DNA of 64,000 nt from Orrella marina (GTDB lineage Bacteria; Pseudomonadota; Gammaproteobacteria; Burkholderiales; Burkholderiaceae_B), in the NCBI RefSeq assembly GCF_003058465.1, contig NZ_CP028901.1:2232001-2296000 (forward strand), given 5' to 3'. The notes below the pieces were generated by a model. It was not told the DNA's origin. It saw only the letters and a list, made by a program, of their open reading frames with translations, and searched no databases. Shown one piece after another: positions 45,361-54,965 of this stretch. Every line of letters begins with the position of its first letter. The first letter of the stretch is position 1. Position numbers and translations under genes: made by a program.

Positions 45361-48053
45361 CACACTTCTCCCGGATCCTGGGTCTTGTCTACATCATCAG
45401 ATGGCTGACCAGACTCAGGAGACTGTTGGCCATCCTGTTCGTCGGACGGATCAGTATCTTGCAAGTCTTCGTCACCAGCATCGTCGACATCACTCTCGAC
45501 AACACGCCGAACACCTGTCAATCTCGACCCATCGCCAACACTGATCAGCGTGACACCCTGCGTCGCACGCCCCATCTCCCGGATCTCGGACACACGAGTA
45601 CGCACCAACACCCCACCGTTTGTGATCAACATGATCTCGTCAGACTCTGACACCAGCACGGCACTCACCAGCTGGCCATTACGTTCAGAAGACTGAATCG
45701 CAATCATGCCCTTGGTTCCGCGTCCGTGGCGAGTGTAGTCCGAGACCGGGGTACGCTTGCCATAGCCGTTCTCGGTGGCCGTCAGAACAGTCCCCTGCTC
45801 TGCGCTCGACACGATCATCGCAATGACTTCCTGACCCGACTCAAGCGACATGCCGCGTACACCACGGGCGGTGCGCCCCATTGGCCTGACGTCATTCTCA
45901 TCAAACCGGACAGCCTTGCCTGCATTCGAGAACAGCATGACATCGTGCTGGCCATCGGTCAGTTCCGCGCCGATCAGGTAGTCGCCCTCGTCCAGAGATA
46001 CGGCGATAATTCCAGCTTTTCTGGGATTCGAAAAATCCGAAAGAGGTGTTTTCTTGACCGTACCCCGGGATGTTGCCATGAAGACCGTGTACTCGTCGCT
46101 GAAGGCCTTGACAGGCAACACCACGGTCACCTTTTCGCCATCCTGCAGCGGGAACATGTTCACGATCGGACGTCCACGCGATGTCCGTGACCCCTGCGGA
46201 ACCTCCCATACCTTGAGCCAGTAAACACGGCCATGATTCGAGAAGCACAGCAAAAAGTCGTGCGTGTTGGCGATAAAGAGCTGGTCGACCCAATCATCAT
46301 CTTTGGTTGCTGTCGCCTGCTTGCCACGGCCACCGCGGCGCTGCGCCCGGTATTCCGACAGCGGCTGACTCTTGATGTAGCCAGTGTGCGAAAGTGTGAC
46401 CACCATGTCGGTGGGCGTAATCAGATCCTCGGTGTCGAGCTCGGTTGCGTTGTGCTCGATTGAAGAGCGGCGTGCATCCTTGGCATTGGTCGCAAACTCG
46501 AGACGGATCGTTTCAAGCTCGTCAGCAATGATTGCGGTGATGCGCTCAGGACGAGCAAGAATATCCAGCAGATCCGAGATGGTATCCATCACTGAACGAT
46601 ACTCGTTCAGGACCTTGTCCTGCTCAAGCCCGGTCAAACGCTGCAGGCGCATGTTCAGAATTTCCTGCGCCTGGACTTCGCTCAACCGGTAAAGGCCGTC
46701 TGACTGCAATCCGAATTCCGCCAGCAACCCGTCGGGCCGGTAAGCCTCCCGACCACCTGTGGCCTGATTGTCGGCCCGGCTCAGCATTTCACGGACCAAA
46801 GACGAGTCCCAGCGGCGGGTCATCAGCTCCTGACGCGCGACCACAGGAGTCGGCGCCGCTTTGATGATGGCAATAAAGTCGTCGATATTTGCCAGCGCGA
46901 CTGCAAGACCTTCAAGAACGTGCCCCCTTTCGCGGGCCTTCCTGAGTTGGAACACCGTTCGACGTGTAACCACTTCACGCCGATGCGACAAAAAGTAGTC
47001 AACCATCTGCTTGAGATTTAACAGGCGCGGCTGGCCGTCAACCAGGGCCACCATGTTCATGCCGAAGGTGTCCTGCAACTGCGTATTCTTGAATAGATTG
47101 TTCAGGACGATATCCGGGGACTCGCCTCTGCGTAACTCAATCACCAGACGCATGCCATCCTTGTCGGACTCGTCACGGATGTCGGAGATTCCCTCAATCT
47201 TTTTCTCGTTGACAAGTTCGGCAATCCGCTCTTGCAGCGACTTCTTGTTCACCTGATAGGGCAACTCATCAACGACGATGGATTCGCGGTTACCGCGATC
47301 CATTTCCTCGAAGTGTGTCTTGGCGCGCATGATCACGCGTCCACGTCCGGTTCTGTAGCCCTCACGAACGCCACTCATCCCGTAGATGATGCCACCCGTC
47401 GGAAAATCGGGCGCCCGGATGAACTCGATCAGCTCATCAATCGAACATTCAGGATGCCTCAGTGAATGCAGGCAGGCATCGACCACCTCGCCCAGGTTGT
47501 GAGGAGGAATGTTGGTAGCCATGCCGACCGCGATACCGGAACTGCCGTTGACCAGCAAATTGGGAAGCCGGGACGGCAGAAGGAGCGGCTCATGTTCACT
47601 GCCGTCATAGTTTGGTCCAAAATCGACCGTTTCCTGGTCGATATCGGCCAGCAACTCATGCGCAATCTTGGCGAGACGGATTTCGGTATAACGCATCGCC
47701 GCTGCGCTGTCGCCATCGATCGAGCCAAAGTTACCCTGGCCGTCAACCAGCATGTAACGTAATGAAAAGTCCTGGGCCATACGAACAATCGTGTCGTAGA
47801 CCGCCTGGTCCCCGTGCGGGTGATACTTACCGATCACGTCACCAACAATACGTGCCGACTTCTTGTAAGCCCGGTTCCAGTCGTTGTTGAGCTCGTGCAT
47901 GGCGAAAAGAACTCGCCTGTGCACGGGCTTGAGACCATCCCGGACATCCGGAAGCGCACGCCCCACAATCACGCTCATCGCGTAATCGAGATAACTGCGA
48001 CGCATTTCGTCTTCCAGAGAAATCGGAAGCGTTTCCTTTGCAAAGGAATCCAT
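45360..48053 (-). CDS. gyrA: DNA gyrase subunit A
   Basis: GyrA is the DNA breakage-reunion subunit that introduces negative supercoils with GyrB. The 897-aa protein starts [20 protein letters not shown]; the catalytic tyrosine is in [11 protein letters not shown] near residue 122, and the C-terminal beta-pinwheel carries the GyrA box QRRGGRG near residue 560. In the quinolone-binding helix residue 83 is Gln ([12 protein letters not shown]) instead of the common Ser or Thr, while Asp87 is kept. The last 45 residues are strongly acidic. The frame to 48068 adds only MGLIF and is not preferred. Confidence 0.97.
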   Translation of the reverse strand: MDSFAKETLPISLEDEMRRSYLDYAMSVIVGRALPDVRDGLKPVHRRVLFAMHELNNDWNRAYKKSARIVGDVIGKYHPHGDQAVYDTIVRMAQDFSLRYMLVDGQGNFGSIDGDSAAAMRYTEIRLAKIAHELLADIDQETVDFGPNYDGSEHEPLLLPSRLPNLLVNGSSGIAVGMATNIPPHNLGEVVDACLHSLRHPECSIDELIEFIRAPDFPTGGIIYGMSGVREGYRTGRGRVIMRAKTHFEEMDRGNRESIVVDELPYQVNKKSLQERIAELVNEKKIEGISDIRDESDKDGMRLVIELRRGESPDIVLNNLFKNTQLQDTFGMNMVALVDGQPRLLNLKQMVDYFLSHRREVVTRRTVFQLRKARERGHVLEGLAVALANIDDFIAIIKAAPTPVVARQELMTRRWDSSLVREMLSRADNQATGGREAYRPDGLLAEFGLQSDGLYRLSEVQAQEILNMRLQRLTGLEQDKVLNEYRSVMDTISDLLDILARPERITAIIADELETIRLEFATNAKDARRSSIEHNATELDTEDLITPTDMVVTLSHTGYIKSQPLSEYRAQRRGGRGKQATATKDDDWVDQLFIANTHDFLLCFSNHGRVYWLKVWEVPQGSRTSRGRPIVNMFPLQDGEKVTVVLPVKAFSDEYTVFMATSRGTVKKTPLSDFSNPRKAGIIAVSLDEGDYLIGAELTDGQHDVMLFSNAGKAVRFDENDVRPMGRTARGVRGMSLESGQEVIAMIVSSAEQGTVLTATENGYGKRTPVSDYTRHGRGTKGMIAIQSSERNGQLVSAVLVSESDEIMLITNGGVLVRTRVSEIREMGRATQGVTLISVGDGSRLTGVRRVVESDVDDAGDEDLQDTDPSDEQDGQQSPESGQPSDDVDKTQDPGEV

Positions 48054-48466
48054 AAAGATCAGGCCCAAATACTGTGTTGACCGACGACCCGAAACAGAGG
48101 GGCCGCGCGAGACTAGAACAAACGGTAGATTCTACACCCTCGACCCTTTGATGACGCAGTGCGGAACTTCAAACAGGATTTATGGTCAGTCGGCAAGAGG
48201 GTTGAGGCACTCTTGTTACATTTGTTGCCAAAATCCAACAAGAACAGTCGTGAATCCCACAATTTTGCTTCTTGGGTCGCCTCGTTGCGGTTACAGGGCT
48301 AGAAAAAGAACGTAAATGGCTTAACATTCAACTCAACACGCAGGAAACCCAGTGTGTAAACCTTTTTAATCAGCTCTTAGCGTTGTTATACTGGCCCCGT
48401 TTCCTGAATTGCGGCGGGGGTTCGCTGCGAGTCATTTATCCAGCTTTAAGCTCAACGAGGAGAAAC
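48054..48466. promoter_or_regulatory. Divergent gyrA-ompA promoter region
   Basis: These 413 bp separate the divergent gyrA and ompA genes and hold no gene. A TATACT -10-like hexamer for ompA lies at 48387-48392, about 75 bp before the ATG; the -35 is not clear. No supercoiling-sensitive feature can be identified by eye. Confidence 0.4.
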
Positions 48467-49027
48467 ATGAACAAACCCTCCAAATTCGCTCTGGCACTCG
48501 CTGTTGCTGCCGTGACGGCATCAGGTGCGGCTTCCGCGCAGACCAACGACAACTGGCGCAGCAACTTTGGCGATGTATGGCGTAGCAACTATGGCCTTTG
48601 CTGGCAAGACAACTTCTGGACACCGGCTACCGCCGATCCGTCCTGCGTAGAGAAGAAGTCGGCACCTGTCTCGAGCAAGGTTGTTTTTAACGCCGATACG
48701 TTCTTTGACTTTGACAAGTACAACCTCAAGCCGGAAGGCCGTCAGTTGCTTGATCAGGTTGCACAGCAAGTCAACAACATCAACCTCGAAACCGTTATTG
48801 CTGTCGGCTACACCGACTCCATCGGTACCGAAAAGTACAACCTTGGCCTGTCCGAGCGTCGTGCTAACGCTGTGAAAGCCTATCTGGTTTCCAAAGGCGT
48901 TCCTGCCAACCGTATTTACACGGAAGGCAAGGGCGAGGCCGACCCGATTGCTTCAAACGCAACCGCAGCTGGTCGCGCCAAGAACCGTCGCGTCGAGATC
49001 GAAATCGTTGGTACGCGCAAGAACTGA
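48467..49027 (+). CDS. ompA: OmpA-family outer-membrane protein
   Basis: The 186-aa protein has a signal peptide cleaved after ASAQ (about residue 25), a short tryptophan-rich segment with a repeated WRSN unit (NWRSNFGDVWRSNYG), and a C-terminal OmpA peptidoglycan-binding domain (about 70-183) with GYTDSIGTEKYNLGLSERRA and KNRRVEIEIVG. The eight-strand barrel of E. coli OmpA is absent, as in the short OmpA of Bordetella relatives. ATG 48467 follows a strong GAGGAG site; the frame open to 48272 is not coding. Confidence 0.92.
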   Translation: MNKPSKFALALAVAAVTASGAASAQTNDNWRSNFGDVWRSNYGLCWQDNFWTPATADPSCVEKKSAPVSSKVVFNADTFFDFDKYNLKPEGRQLLDQVAQQVNNINLETVIAVGYTDSIGTEKYNLGLSERRANAVKAYLVSKGVPANRIYTEGKGEADPIASNATAAGRAKNRRVEIEIVGTRKN

Positions 49028-49051
49028 TTGCCCGCACCCTCGTTTTGAGAG

Positions 49052-49076
49052 AGACCTCCTTCGGGAGGTCTTTTTT
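49052..49076 (+). terminator. ompA terminator
   Basis: AGACCTCC (49052-49059) and GGAGGTCT (49064-49071) enclose a TTCG tetraloop, followed by a T run to 49076. It lies about 25 bp after the ompA stop. The following 285 bp before ubiG hold nothing I can identify. Confidence 0.92.
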
Positions 49077-49362
49077 GTTTGGGAAGATAACAGCACAATC
49101 ACCACAGAGTACGGTCCAGAAGGGCTGTTTAACACCGCAAGGATCGCAGTCGCCTGCTCCCCTGTCACTACCGCAGTCATTACCGCAAGCCCCAACACGG
49201 AGATAAGCCTTTTCAGGATGCGTGAATCGACTCCCCTACAATAGCAATTGATCAAGCAAACACATCTCACGCTCATCAGGTATTTGTGCTTGACCAAATG
49301 CCCTCCCTTTTACCCGGCTCCGGCAATTCAACGGCCTGGCCGCTTTCTTCTGCGAGTCATTC

Positions 49363-50142
49363 ATGACGCAAACTGAACAACCCTCAGCTCCGACAACACA
49401 TCAGTCGACAAATGTGAGCCAGGCAGAGATCGACAAGTTCAGTGCCCTGGCATCCAAGTGGTGGGATCCAAACAGCGAATTCAAGCCCCTGCATGCAATC
49501 AATCCTCTGCGGCTTGAATGGATCAAGCAGTTTCTGTCCGGAGACTCCAGCCAAAGAGGGAGAAGTTCGGACGAATCGCCAATGGCTGGACTCCGCTGCC
49601 TTGACGTTGGATGTGGTGGAGGCATTCTGGCCGAAGCAATGGCCCGCGAAGGTGCTAAAGTCAAAGGCATCGACCTGGCACAGAAGTCACTCACGGTGGC
49701 AAGGTTGCACAGCCTGGAGTCTGGTGTCGAGGTCGATTACCAGACCGTTGCCGTTGAAGACCTTGCCTTGCAGGAGCCAGAACAATACGACGTTGTTACC
49801 TGCATGGAGATGCTTGAGCATGTTCCAGAACCAGGTTCGATCGTCCAGGCTTGTGCAAAACTGGTCAAACCGGGCGGTTGGGTTTTCTTTTCAACAATCA
49901 ACCGTAATCCGAAGTCATTCCTGTTTGCCATTATTGGCGCAGAGTATGTACTCAACCTGCTGCCACGCGGAACCCATCAGTGGGATGCGTTCATCAAACC
50001 AAGCGAGTTGAGCGGCTCAGCCCGTTCCAGCGGACTGGAGATCCAGGAAATAAAAGGCATGACTTACAATCCGGTCACCGAGGTATACAAACTAGGCCCG
50101 GATACTAGTGTCAACTACCTGATGGCAACGCGCCGCATCTGA
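49363..50142 (+). CDS. ubiG: Ubiquinone biosynthesis O-methyltransferase
   Basis: UbiG performs both O-methylations in ubiquinone synthesis using S-adenosylmethionine. The 259-aa protein has the [19 protein letters not shown] entry segment, the SAM motif [19 protein letters not shown] and the substrate region [19 protein letters not shown]. It is slightly longer than E. coli UbiG because of a polar N-terminus. It follows ompA, as in related Burkholderiales, but is separated from gph by a hicB-like gene. Confidence 0.95.
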   Translation: MTQTEQPSAPTTHQSTNVSQAEIDKFSALASKWWDPNSEFKPLHAINPLRLEWIKQFLSGDSSQRGRSSDESPMAGLRCLDVGCGGGILAEAMAREGAKVKGIDLAQKSLTVARLHSLESGVEVDYQTVAVEDLALQEPEQYDVVTCMEMLEHVPEPGSIVQACAKLVKPGGWVFFSTINRNPKSFLFAIIGAEYVLNLLPRGTHQWDAFIKPSELSGSARSSGLEIQEIKGMTYNPVTEVYKLGPDTSVNYLMATRRI

Positions 50143-50224
50143 CACATTGACCGGAATTTTCCTGCAAAATAAAGGTATACTTAATTCTCCTTAGTAACCA
50201 GTAGCAGGATGTTTCTAACCCACC

Positions 50225-50602
50225 ATGAAATCCAACTTGTTGACCTATAAGGGATACCACGGCTCAGTCGAGCCGTCACTGCGCGAAAAACATCTCAAGG
50301 GTCGCGTTCTCTTCATCCACGAAGATGTGTGCTATCAATCCCAGACTCTTGATGGCATTCGTAAAGCCTTCGAAAACGCAATTGATGATTATCTGGCCCG
50401 TTGTCTGGCTACCAACAAGGTGCCTGAACGCCCTTTTCGAGGTCAGTTCAATGTTCGGGTCACCCCGGACCTTCACAAGTCCGCCGCGCTCCGGGCTGAG
50501 CAAGAACGTACGTCTCTGAACAGTATTGTCGTCAACGCACTCAGAGCCTACCTCTCTGAAGCAACAGTCAATCCTCAGACACCTTCTGCATCTTTCACCT
50601 AA
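50225..50602 (+). CDS. HicB-family antitoxin-like protein without a HicA partner
   Basis: The 125-aa protein has the HicB layout: a degenerate RNase H-like domain (LTYKGYHGSVEPSL, FENAIDDYLARCLATNKVPE) and a C-terminal ribbon-helix-helix domain (FNVRVTPDLHKSAALRA, TSLNSIVVNALRAYL). A HicA toxin gene would normally sit directly beside it; neither the 82 bp upstream nor the 306 bp downstream encodes one. It may be a stand-alone regulator or a surviving antitoxin. Confidence 0.85.
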   Translation: MKSNLLTYKGYHGSVEPSLREKHLKGRVLFIHEDVCYQSQTLDGIRKAFENAIDDYLARCLATNKVPERPFRGQFNVRVTPDLHKSAALRAEQERTSLNSIVVNALRAYLSEATVNPQTPSASFT

Positions 50603-50908
50603 TCGAAGCGATCATTCCAGAGGGTCGTCATCCAGGCCCTCTGGACTCTCCTCACCCTCGTCCATCCGCGAACCTCCTTGCGCCAGATGCCTCGGATACA
50701 ACCACGATCCGATCTCATCATCACGCCAGACTCTCCCCCTTCATGCACATTCTCTGCTCGACGTGATCAGTGACTATTCCATCACCTGAAGCGGTTGTTC
50801 TCGCCCCCACACATGTGCTGGCCAACTTACCGAACCAACCTGATATCAACAAATGAAACGCTGGGCCGTACAATCGCACGATCATAGACACAATCTGGCA
50901 GGGGAAGC
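50603..50908. other. Intergenic stretch between hicB-like gene and gph
   Basis: I see no gene, RNA or clear terminator in these 306 bp. A GGGGAAG ribosome site for gph lies at the end (50899-50905). Confidence 0.5.
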
Positions 50909-51574
50909 ATGAGCATACTGGTTCTATTTGATTTCGACGGAACATTTGCCGACACGGCACCAGACATGGCAGCGGCCGCAAACCGGCAGCGCGTCAAACG
51001 CGGTCTCGCGCCATTACCAGTTGGATCTTTGAGACCATTTGTATCGATGGGGGCACGTGGCATGGTCAAGGCATCTCTTGACCTGGATCCAGACCATCCA
51101 GAGTTCGAGCAGGCCAAGCATGATTTCCTGGCTGACTACGAAGCCAACAGTACTGATCAAACACAGATATTCGAAGGTATCGATGAATTGTTGGAGAAGA
51201 TTCGCGGTGCGAACATGCAATGGGGAATCGTAACCAACAAGATCACCCGTTATGCAATGCCTATCGTCGAGTGGTTAAATGTGCCAGATTGCGCTGTTCT
51301 GGTCTGTGGTGATACGACCGCCTACGCCAAACCCCACCCTTTACCTCTGCAGCATGCTGCGAAACAAGCCGGTTTTGAACCAGAGCGTTGCATCTACGTC
51401 GGAGACGATCTTCGGGACATACAGGCGGCCAAGGCTGCCAGCATGGCGTCGATCGCTGCTGCTTACGGTTATTGCGGAGTTGAACACCCGATTACAACAT
51501 GGCAGGCTGACCGGACGGTGAACCATCCAAGCGAAATCTGGGCAAACGTTCTGGACGTCATGCAAACCCGCTGA
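50909..51574 (+). CDS. gph: Phosphoglycolate phosphatase (HAD superfamily)
   Basis: Gph removes 2-phosphoglycolate formed by DNA repair or oxygenase side reactions. The 221-aa HAD phosphatase has motif I LFDFDGTFADTAPD, motif II VTNK, motif III lysine in KPHPLPLQHA and motif IV VGDDLRDIQAAKAA. The usual leucine of the DGTL motif is Phe here, a mild deviation. Its position downstream of ubiG matches Bordetella-type genomes and supports Gph over other HAD phosphatases. Confidence 0.85.
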   Translation: MSILVLFDFDGTFADTAPDMAAAANRQRVKRGLAPLPVGSLRPFVSMGARGMVKASLDLDPDHPEFEQAKHDFLADYEANSTDQTQIFEGIDELLEKIRGANMQWGIVTNKITRYAMPIVEWLNVPDCAVLVCGDTTAYAKPHPLPLQHAAKQAGFEPERCIYVGDDLRDIQAAKAASMASIAAAYGYCGVEHPITTWQADRTVNHPSEIWANVLDVMQTR

Positions 51575-51692
51575 TCACCAGTCCGAGTCGCTTGTAAACC
51601 TGGGGATTGAGCACCTGAACTGAACTGCTGTCTGGATCTGGTTCGGCTCAGCGCGAGTTGGTTTCTGAACCACCCATGCTGGCACATGGCAT

Positions 51693-52253
51693 TTAGCGAC
51701 TCATAAGCTGCAGTCTGGACAGCCTCCAGGCGACAAACGCAGCCAGTGCGGCTTTAATCATGTCACCAGGTACAAACACCAGGACTGCCATTGCAGCCTG
51801 AGCAAGCGACATCCCCGCCACCCCTGAAAGCCATGGAATACCGACAGCGTAGACAGCCAGGATGCCTCCAAAGACACAAGCCATGAAATATCGCGCCAAC
51901 AACAGCACATCTGAATCTGTGTTAGCCCGTCTTGCAACCAGCCCGATAATCCACGCACCCAGCACAAATCCGAGCAGGAACCCGCCTGTCGGGCCCGCCA
52001 AAACCGCAAGTCCTCCTCGTCCTCCGGGGAGAATCGGCAGACCGAGCACGGCCAGACCGACATAAAGCAGGACCGCCAGCGCCCCCAGGCGTGGTCCAAG
52101 CACAAGACCTGCGAGCATCACACCCAACGTTTGCAGGGTGATCGGAACAGGCACGACTGGCACCGGAATCGGAGGGACCAGCGCAAAAGCAGCAATCAGG
52201 GCAGCGAAGAGCGATACATAAACCAGGCTGCGAGTTGAGAATGTCGAAGTCAT
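51693..52253 (-). CDS. bioY: Biotin transporter S component BioY
   Basis: BioY is the substrate-binding membrane protein of the ECF-type biotin transporter. The 186-aa protein has about six helices and the family tract PITLQTLGVMLAGLVLGPRLGA followed by GLPILPGGRGGLAVLAGPTGGFLLGF. It is the third gene of the bioM-bioN-bioY operon, 46 bp after bioN. It converges on gph. Confidence 0.94.
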   Translation of the reverse strand: MTSTFSTRSLVYVSLFAALIAAFALVPPIPVPVVPVPITLQTLGVMLAGLVLGPRLGALAVLLYVGLAVLGLPILPGGRGGLAVLAGPTGGFLLGFVLGAWIIGLVARRANTDSDVLLLARYFMACVFGGILAVYAVGIPWLSGVAGMSLAQAAMAVLVFVPGDMIKAALAAFVAWRLSRLQLMSR

Positions 52254-52299
52254 AAGGCTCTTTCAAAAACCGGCGTGAGCAAAGATGGAGCGAAGTGTA

Positions 52300-52953
52300 T
52301 CAGTCCGAGAGGCCTCTTGCATCCAGCGTCTCGGCAACTTCCTGGGCCCTGCTCAAGGTCCTTGCAAGCATGGGAACGAGCAAGGCATGAGGGCGCGCGC
52401 GCAAACCTCGTGCCGTTTGGGCCTGCTGAATCTCATCCCATTGCTCACGCAAAACTGGCAGGAACCGCACCATCATCCCGAAGGCAAGCGCAACCTTGGA
52501 AGGGTTGACCCAACCCAGTTTGCCAAGCGGCATCAAGAACCGTTCGATGGCACTCATCATCGCCGTGACTGGCGTAGTACGCATCACAATCATCGCCAAC
52601 GTAATCAGAGCGATCAGCCTTGCAATCGTTGCAACTGCCGCGCCAGGACCCTCTAGCCATGCGCTGTACGCACCAAGAGCCAGGATCATGAAACCAAACC
52701 ACAAAAGCCCCGATTGCGCTGGCTGAAGAGGCCCGGACTGTGATGGGCCACGGCCGAGCAGCAGCCAGAACAACACACTGATCACAGCACTCCCTGTTAG
52801 CCAGTACGGGCTTTCCAAAGCAACAAGCACAGTGCTGGCAAGCAGGAGGAGGAGCAACTTCAGGCCAGCTGGGCACATACGGAAAAACCGCAGCAACGGC
52901 GTTTCTGAACCCATGCCGCCTGAGCAGCTTTCACGTTCTTTTCCAATCGTCAT
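52300..52953 (-). CDS. bioN: ECF transporter T component BioN (CbiQ-like)
   Basis: This 217-aa membrane protein couples BioY to the ATPase. It has about five hydrophobic helices, and the C-terminal coupling motif appears as AQTARGLRARPH and ETLDARGLSD, the two Ala-Arg-Gly signatures of T components. It starts 21 bp after bioM. Confidence 0.9.
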   Translation of the reverse strand: MTIGKERESCSGGMGSETPLLRFFRMCPAGLKLLLLLLASTVLVALESPYWLTGSAVISVLFWLLLGRGPSQSGPLQPAQSGLLWFGFMILALGAYSAWLEGPGAAVATIARLIALITLAMIVMRTTPVTAMMSAIERFLMPLGKLGWVNPSKVALAFGMMVRFLPVLREQWDEIQQAQTARGLRARPHALLVPMLARTLSRAQEVAETLDARGLSD

Positions 52954-52974
52954 TCAATCTCACCCTGTCTCACG

Positions 52975-53652
52975 TCACCCGTACATCCGGACATACCACG
53001 GTACAACCTTATCCGGCGCTCCGTCGTGGACAATCCCCCCATCTGCGACCACCAGCACTCGATCAAAAGTCTGCAACATCGGTAGATCGTGCGTGACCAC
53101 CCAGGCTGGCTGTTCAATCTCGCTCAGGATGGAAATCAGGCGGTTCCGGTAGCGAAGGTCAAGCTGCGTGGTAGGCTCATCCAGAATCAGCAAACGGGGC
53201 TCGACACACAGAACCGTTGCAAGCGCAACCAGTTGCTTCTGACCACCAGACAAGGTGTGAACGGGTCTGTCCGCAAGTTCCAGAATATCGAGCCGGGCGA
53301 GAGTCGACTCGATTCGCTGACTTCGCTGCTCCGCATTCTTGATATGCACTTTCAAACCGAAATCCATATCCTCGCGAACAACTGGGAACACGATTTGATT
53401 ATCCGGGTTCTGAAAAAGAAAGCCGACCTGCCGTCTGACTATCTTTTGATGCTTCTGCACATCCAGTCCATCGACTCTGACCTGTCCCGAAAACGGTGCA
53501 AGTAATCCGTTTACGAGTCGGATCAGGCTACTTTTTCCGGCACCGTTTGGACCAATGATGCCGACGCGGGATTGCATGATGGTCAGATTCAAACCCTTTA
53601 GTATTTCCACTGAGTCTCGCTGGAACTCGACGTCATCGAACTCGACTAACAT
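52975..53652 (-). CDS. bioM: ECF transporter ATPase BioM
   Basis: The 225-aa ABC ATPase energises biotin uptake. It has Walker A GPNGAGKSSLIRLV, Q-loop GFLFQNPDNQIVFP, signature TLSGGQKQLVALA, Walker B LLILDEPTTQLD and the switch histidine in WVVTHDL. It is the first gene of the operon, divergent from msrB. A biotin operator could lie in the 65-bp gap, but I cannot identify one. Confidence 0.93.
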   Translation of the reverse strand: MLVEFDDVEFQRDSVEILKGLNLTIMQSRVGIIGPNGAGKSSLIRLVNGLLAPFSGQVRVDGLDVQKHQKIVRRQVGFLFQNPDNQIVFPVVREDMDFGLKVHIKNAEQRSQRIESTLARLDILELADRPVHTLSGGQKQLVALATVLCVEPRLLILDEPTTQLDLRYRNRLISILSEIEQPAWVVTHDLPMLQTFDRVLVVADGGIVHDGAPDKVVPWYVRMYG

Positions 53653-53717
53653 GTAGGAACCGGCCAGAACCGTCTAGCTAAAGAACTTTTTATTAAATTG
53701 GATGTCGAAGCTGCCAT

Positions 53718-54116
53718 ATGCAAAAAATCCAGAAACCAGACGCCGAATGGCGTGAAGAACTCTCACCCGAAGCGTACTACGTGACACGACAGAAAGGCAC
53801 GGAACGCGCCTTCACTGGCGAGTTCTGGGACCATCGCGCAACCGGTATATACCGCTGTGTGTGCTGTTCAACGCCTCTGTTTGCGTCAGACACAAAGTTT
53901 GATGCTGGTTGTGGCTGGCCAAGTTACTTTGCGCCTCTCAACCCGGAGAATGTGCGCGAGGAGGCGGACCACAGTCATGGCATGGTTCGTACCGAGATTC
54001 TATGCAATATTTGTGACGCCCATCTCGGTCACGTGTTTCCGGACGGGCCGCCCCCAACCGGACTGCGATACTGCATCAACTCGCTATCACTCACGTTTGA
54101 GGCCGTAGACGAATGA
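53718..54116 (+). CDS. msrB: Peptide-methionine (R)-S-oxide reductase
   Basis: MsrB reduces methionine-R-sulfoxide in oxidised proteins. The 132-aa protein has two zinc-binding CxxC pairs (CVCC and CNIC), the tract [22 protein letters not shown] and the catalytic cysteine in RYCINSLSL. Its stop overlaps the yciB start by 4 bp, heading a coupled group of four genes. Confidence 0.95.
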   Translation: MQKIQKPDAEWREELSPEAYYVTRQKGTERAFTGEFWDHRATGIYRCVCCSTPLFASDTKFDAGCGWPSYFAPLNPENVREEADHSHGMVRTEILCNICDAHLGHVFPDGPPPTGLRYCINSLSLTFEAVDE

Positions 54117-54694
54117 AGAAATTTCTCTTCGACCTCTTTCCCCTCATCCTGTTCTTCATTGCCTACAGGGTGGCTGACATTTACGTGGCAACCGGCGTTG
54201 CCGTGATCGCCGCAGTAGGACAGATTGCGTATATCAGGCTATCTGGCAAGCCTGTCGAGCCCATGCACTGGATAAATTTTGCAGTGATTGTGGTGTTCGG
54301 CGGCGCAACACTCTGGCTACAGAATGACGTTTTCATCAAGTGGAAGCCAACCGTCCTCTACTGGATGTTTGGTGCCATACTGCTAGGCTCGCAGATTCTG
54401 CTCAAGCGCAATCTCCTGCAAAAGCTACTCGCAGAAAAAGTTTCGCTTACCCCGTCCGGGTGGAATGGCCTGAACATGAGTTGGTCGTTGTTTTTTCTGG
54501 GGGCTGGTGCGTTGAACCTGTTTGTTGCCTTCTCCGGATTTTTTAGCGAGTCCGCCTGGGTTAATTTCAAGGTCTTCGGCCTCATGGGGCTGCTTGTTGT
54601 GTTCGTGATCCTCCAGTCACTCTGGCTTGGCCGACACATGACCGAAGCCGCAGACCTACAAACGGAGAATTCCAAGAATGACCAATCCTCATGA
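54113..54694 (+). CDS. yciB: Inner-membrane septation protein YciB
   Basis: The 193-aa protein has five to six membrane helices and starts [20 protein letters not shown], the YciB/IspZ N-terminus. It is linked to cell-envelope synthesis and septation. The conserved [17 protein letters not shown] and [10 protein letters not shown] segments are present. It overlaps msrB by 4 bp and bolA by 17 bp. Confidence 0.93.
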   Translation: MKKFLFDLFPLILFFIAYRVADIYVATGVAVIAAVGQIAYIRLSGKPVEPMHWINFAVIVVFGGATLWLQNDVFIKWKPTVLYWMFGAILLGSQILLKRNLLQKLLAEKVSLTPSGWNGLNMSWSLFFLGAGALNLFVAFSGFFSESAWVNFKVFGLMGLLVVFVILQSLWLGRHMTEAADLQTENSKNDQSS

Positions 54695-54965
54695 AACTCT
54701 GTTACGGGAACGTCTGGCGGCGCTAGACCCTGAGTACCTCCAGATCGTGGACCAATCTCACCTGCATGCAGGACACGCAGGAAACCAGTCCGGGGCCAGC
54801 CATTTTGAAGCTCACATTGCAACCAAACAATTCGAAGGAATGTCAAAGGTCGAACAGCATCGTCTTGTTTACGATCTGGTCAAAGACCTGATGCCACATC
54901 CCATACACGCACTTTCCCTCAAACTCTCTCATTCAACATCTGCACCAACCAAAGGAAATCAATGA
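54678..54965 (+). CDS. BolA-family protein
   Basis: The 95-aa protein has the BolA fold: LRERLAALDPEYLQIVDQSH, then the histidine-rich region and the signature VEQHRLVYDLVKDLMPHPIHALSLK. BolA proteins bind iron-sulfur clusters with monothiol glutaredoxins, or act in stress and morphology control. It overlaps yciB by 17 bp and the next gene by 4 bp. Confidence 0.9.
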   Translation: MTNPHETLLRERLAALDPEYLQIVDQSHLHAGHAGNQSGASHFEAHIATKQFEGMSKVEQHRLVYDLVKDLMPHPIHALSLKLSHSTSAPTKGNQ

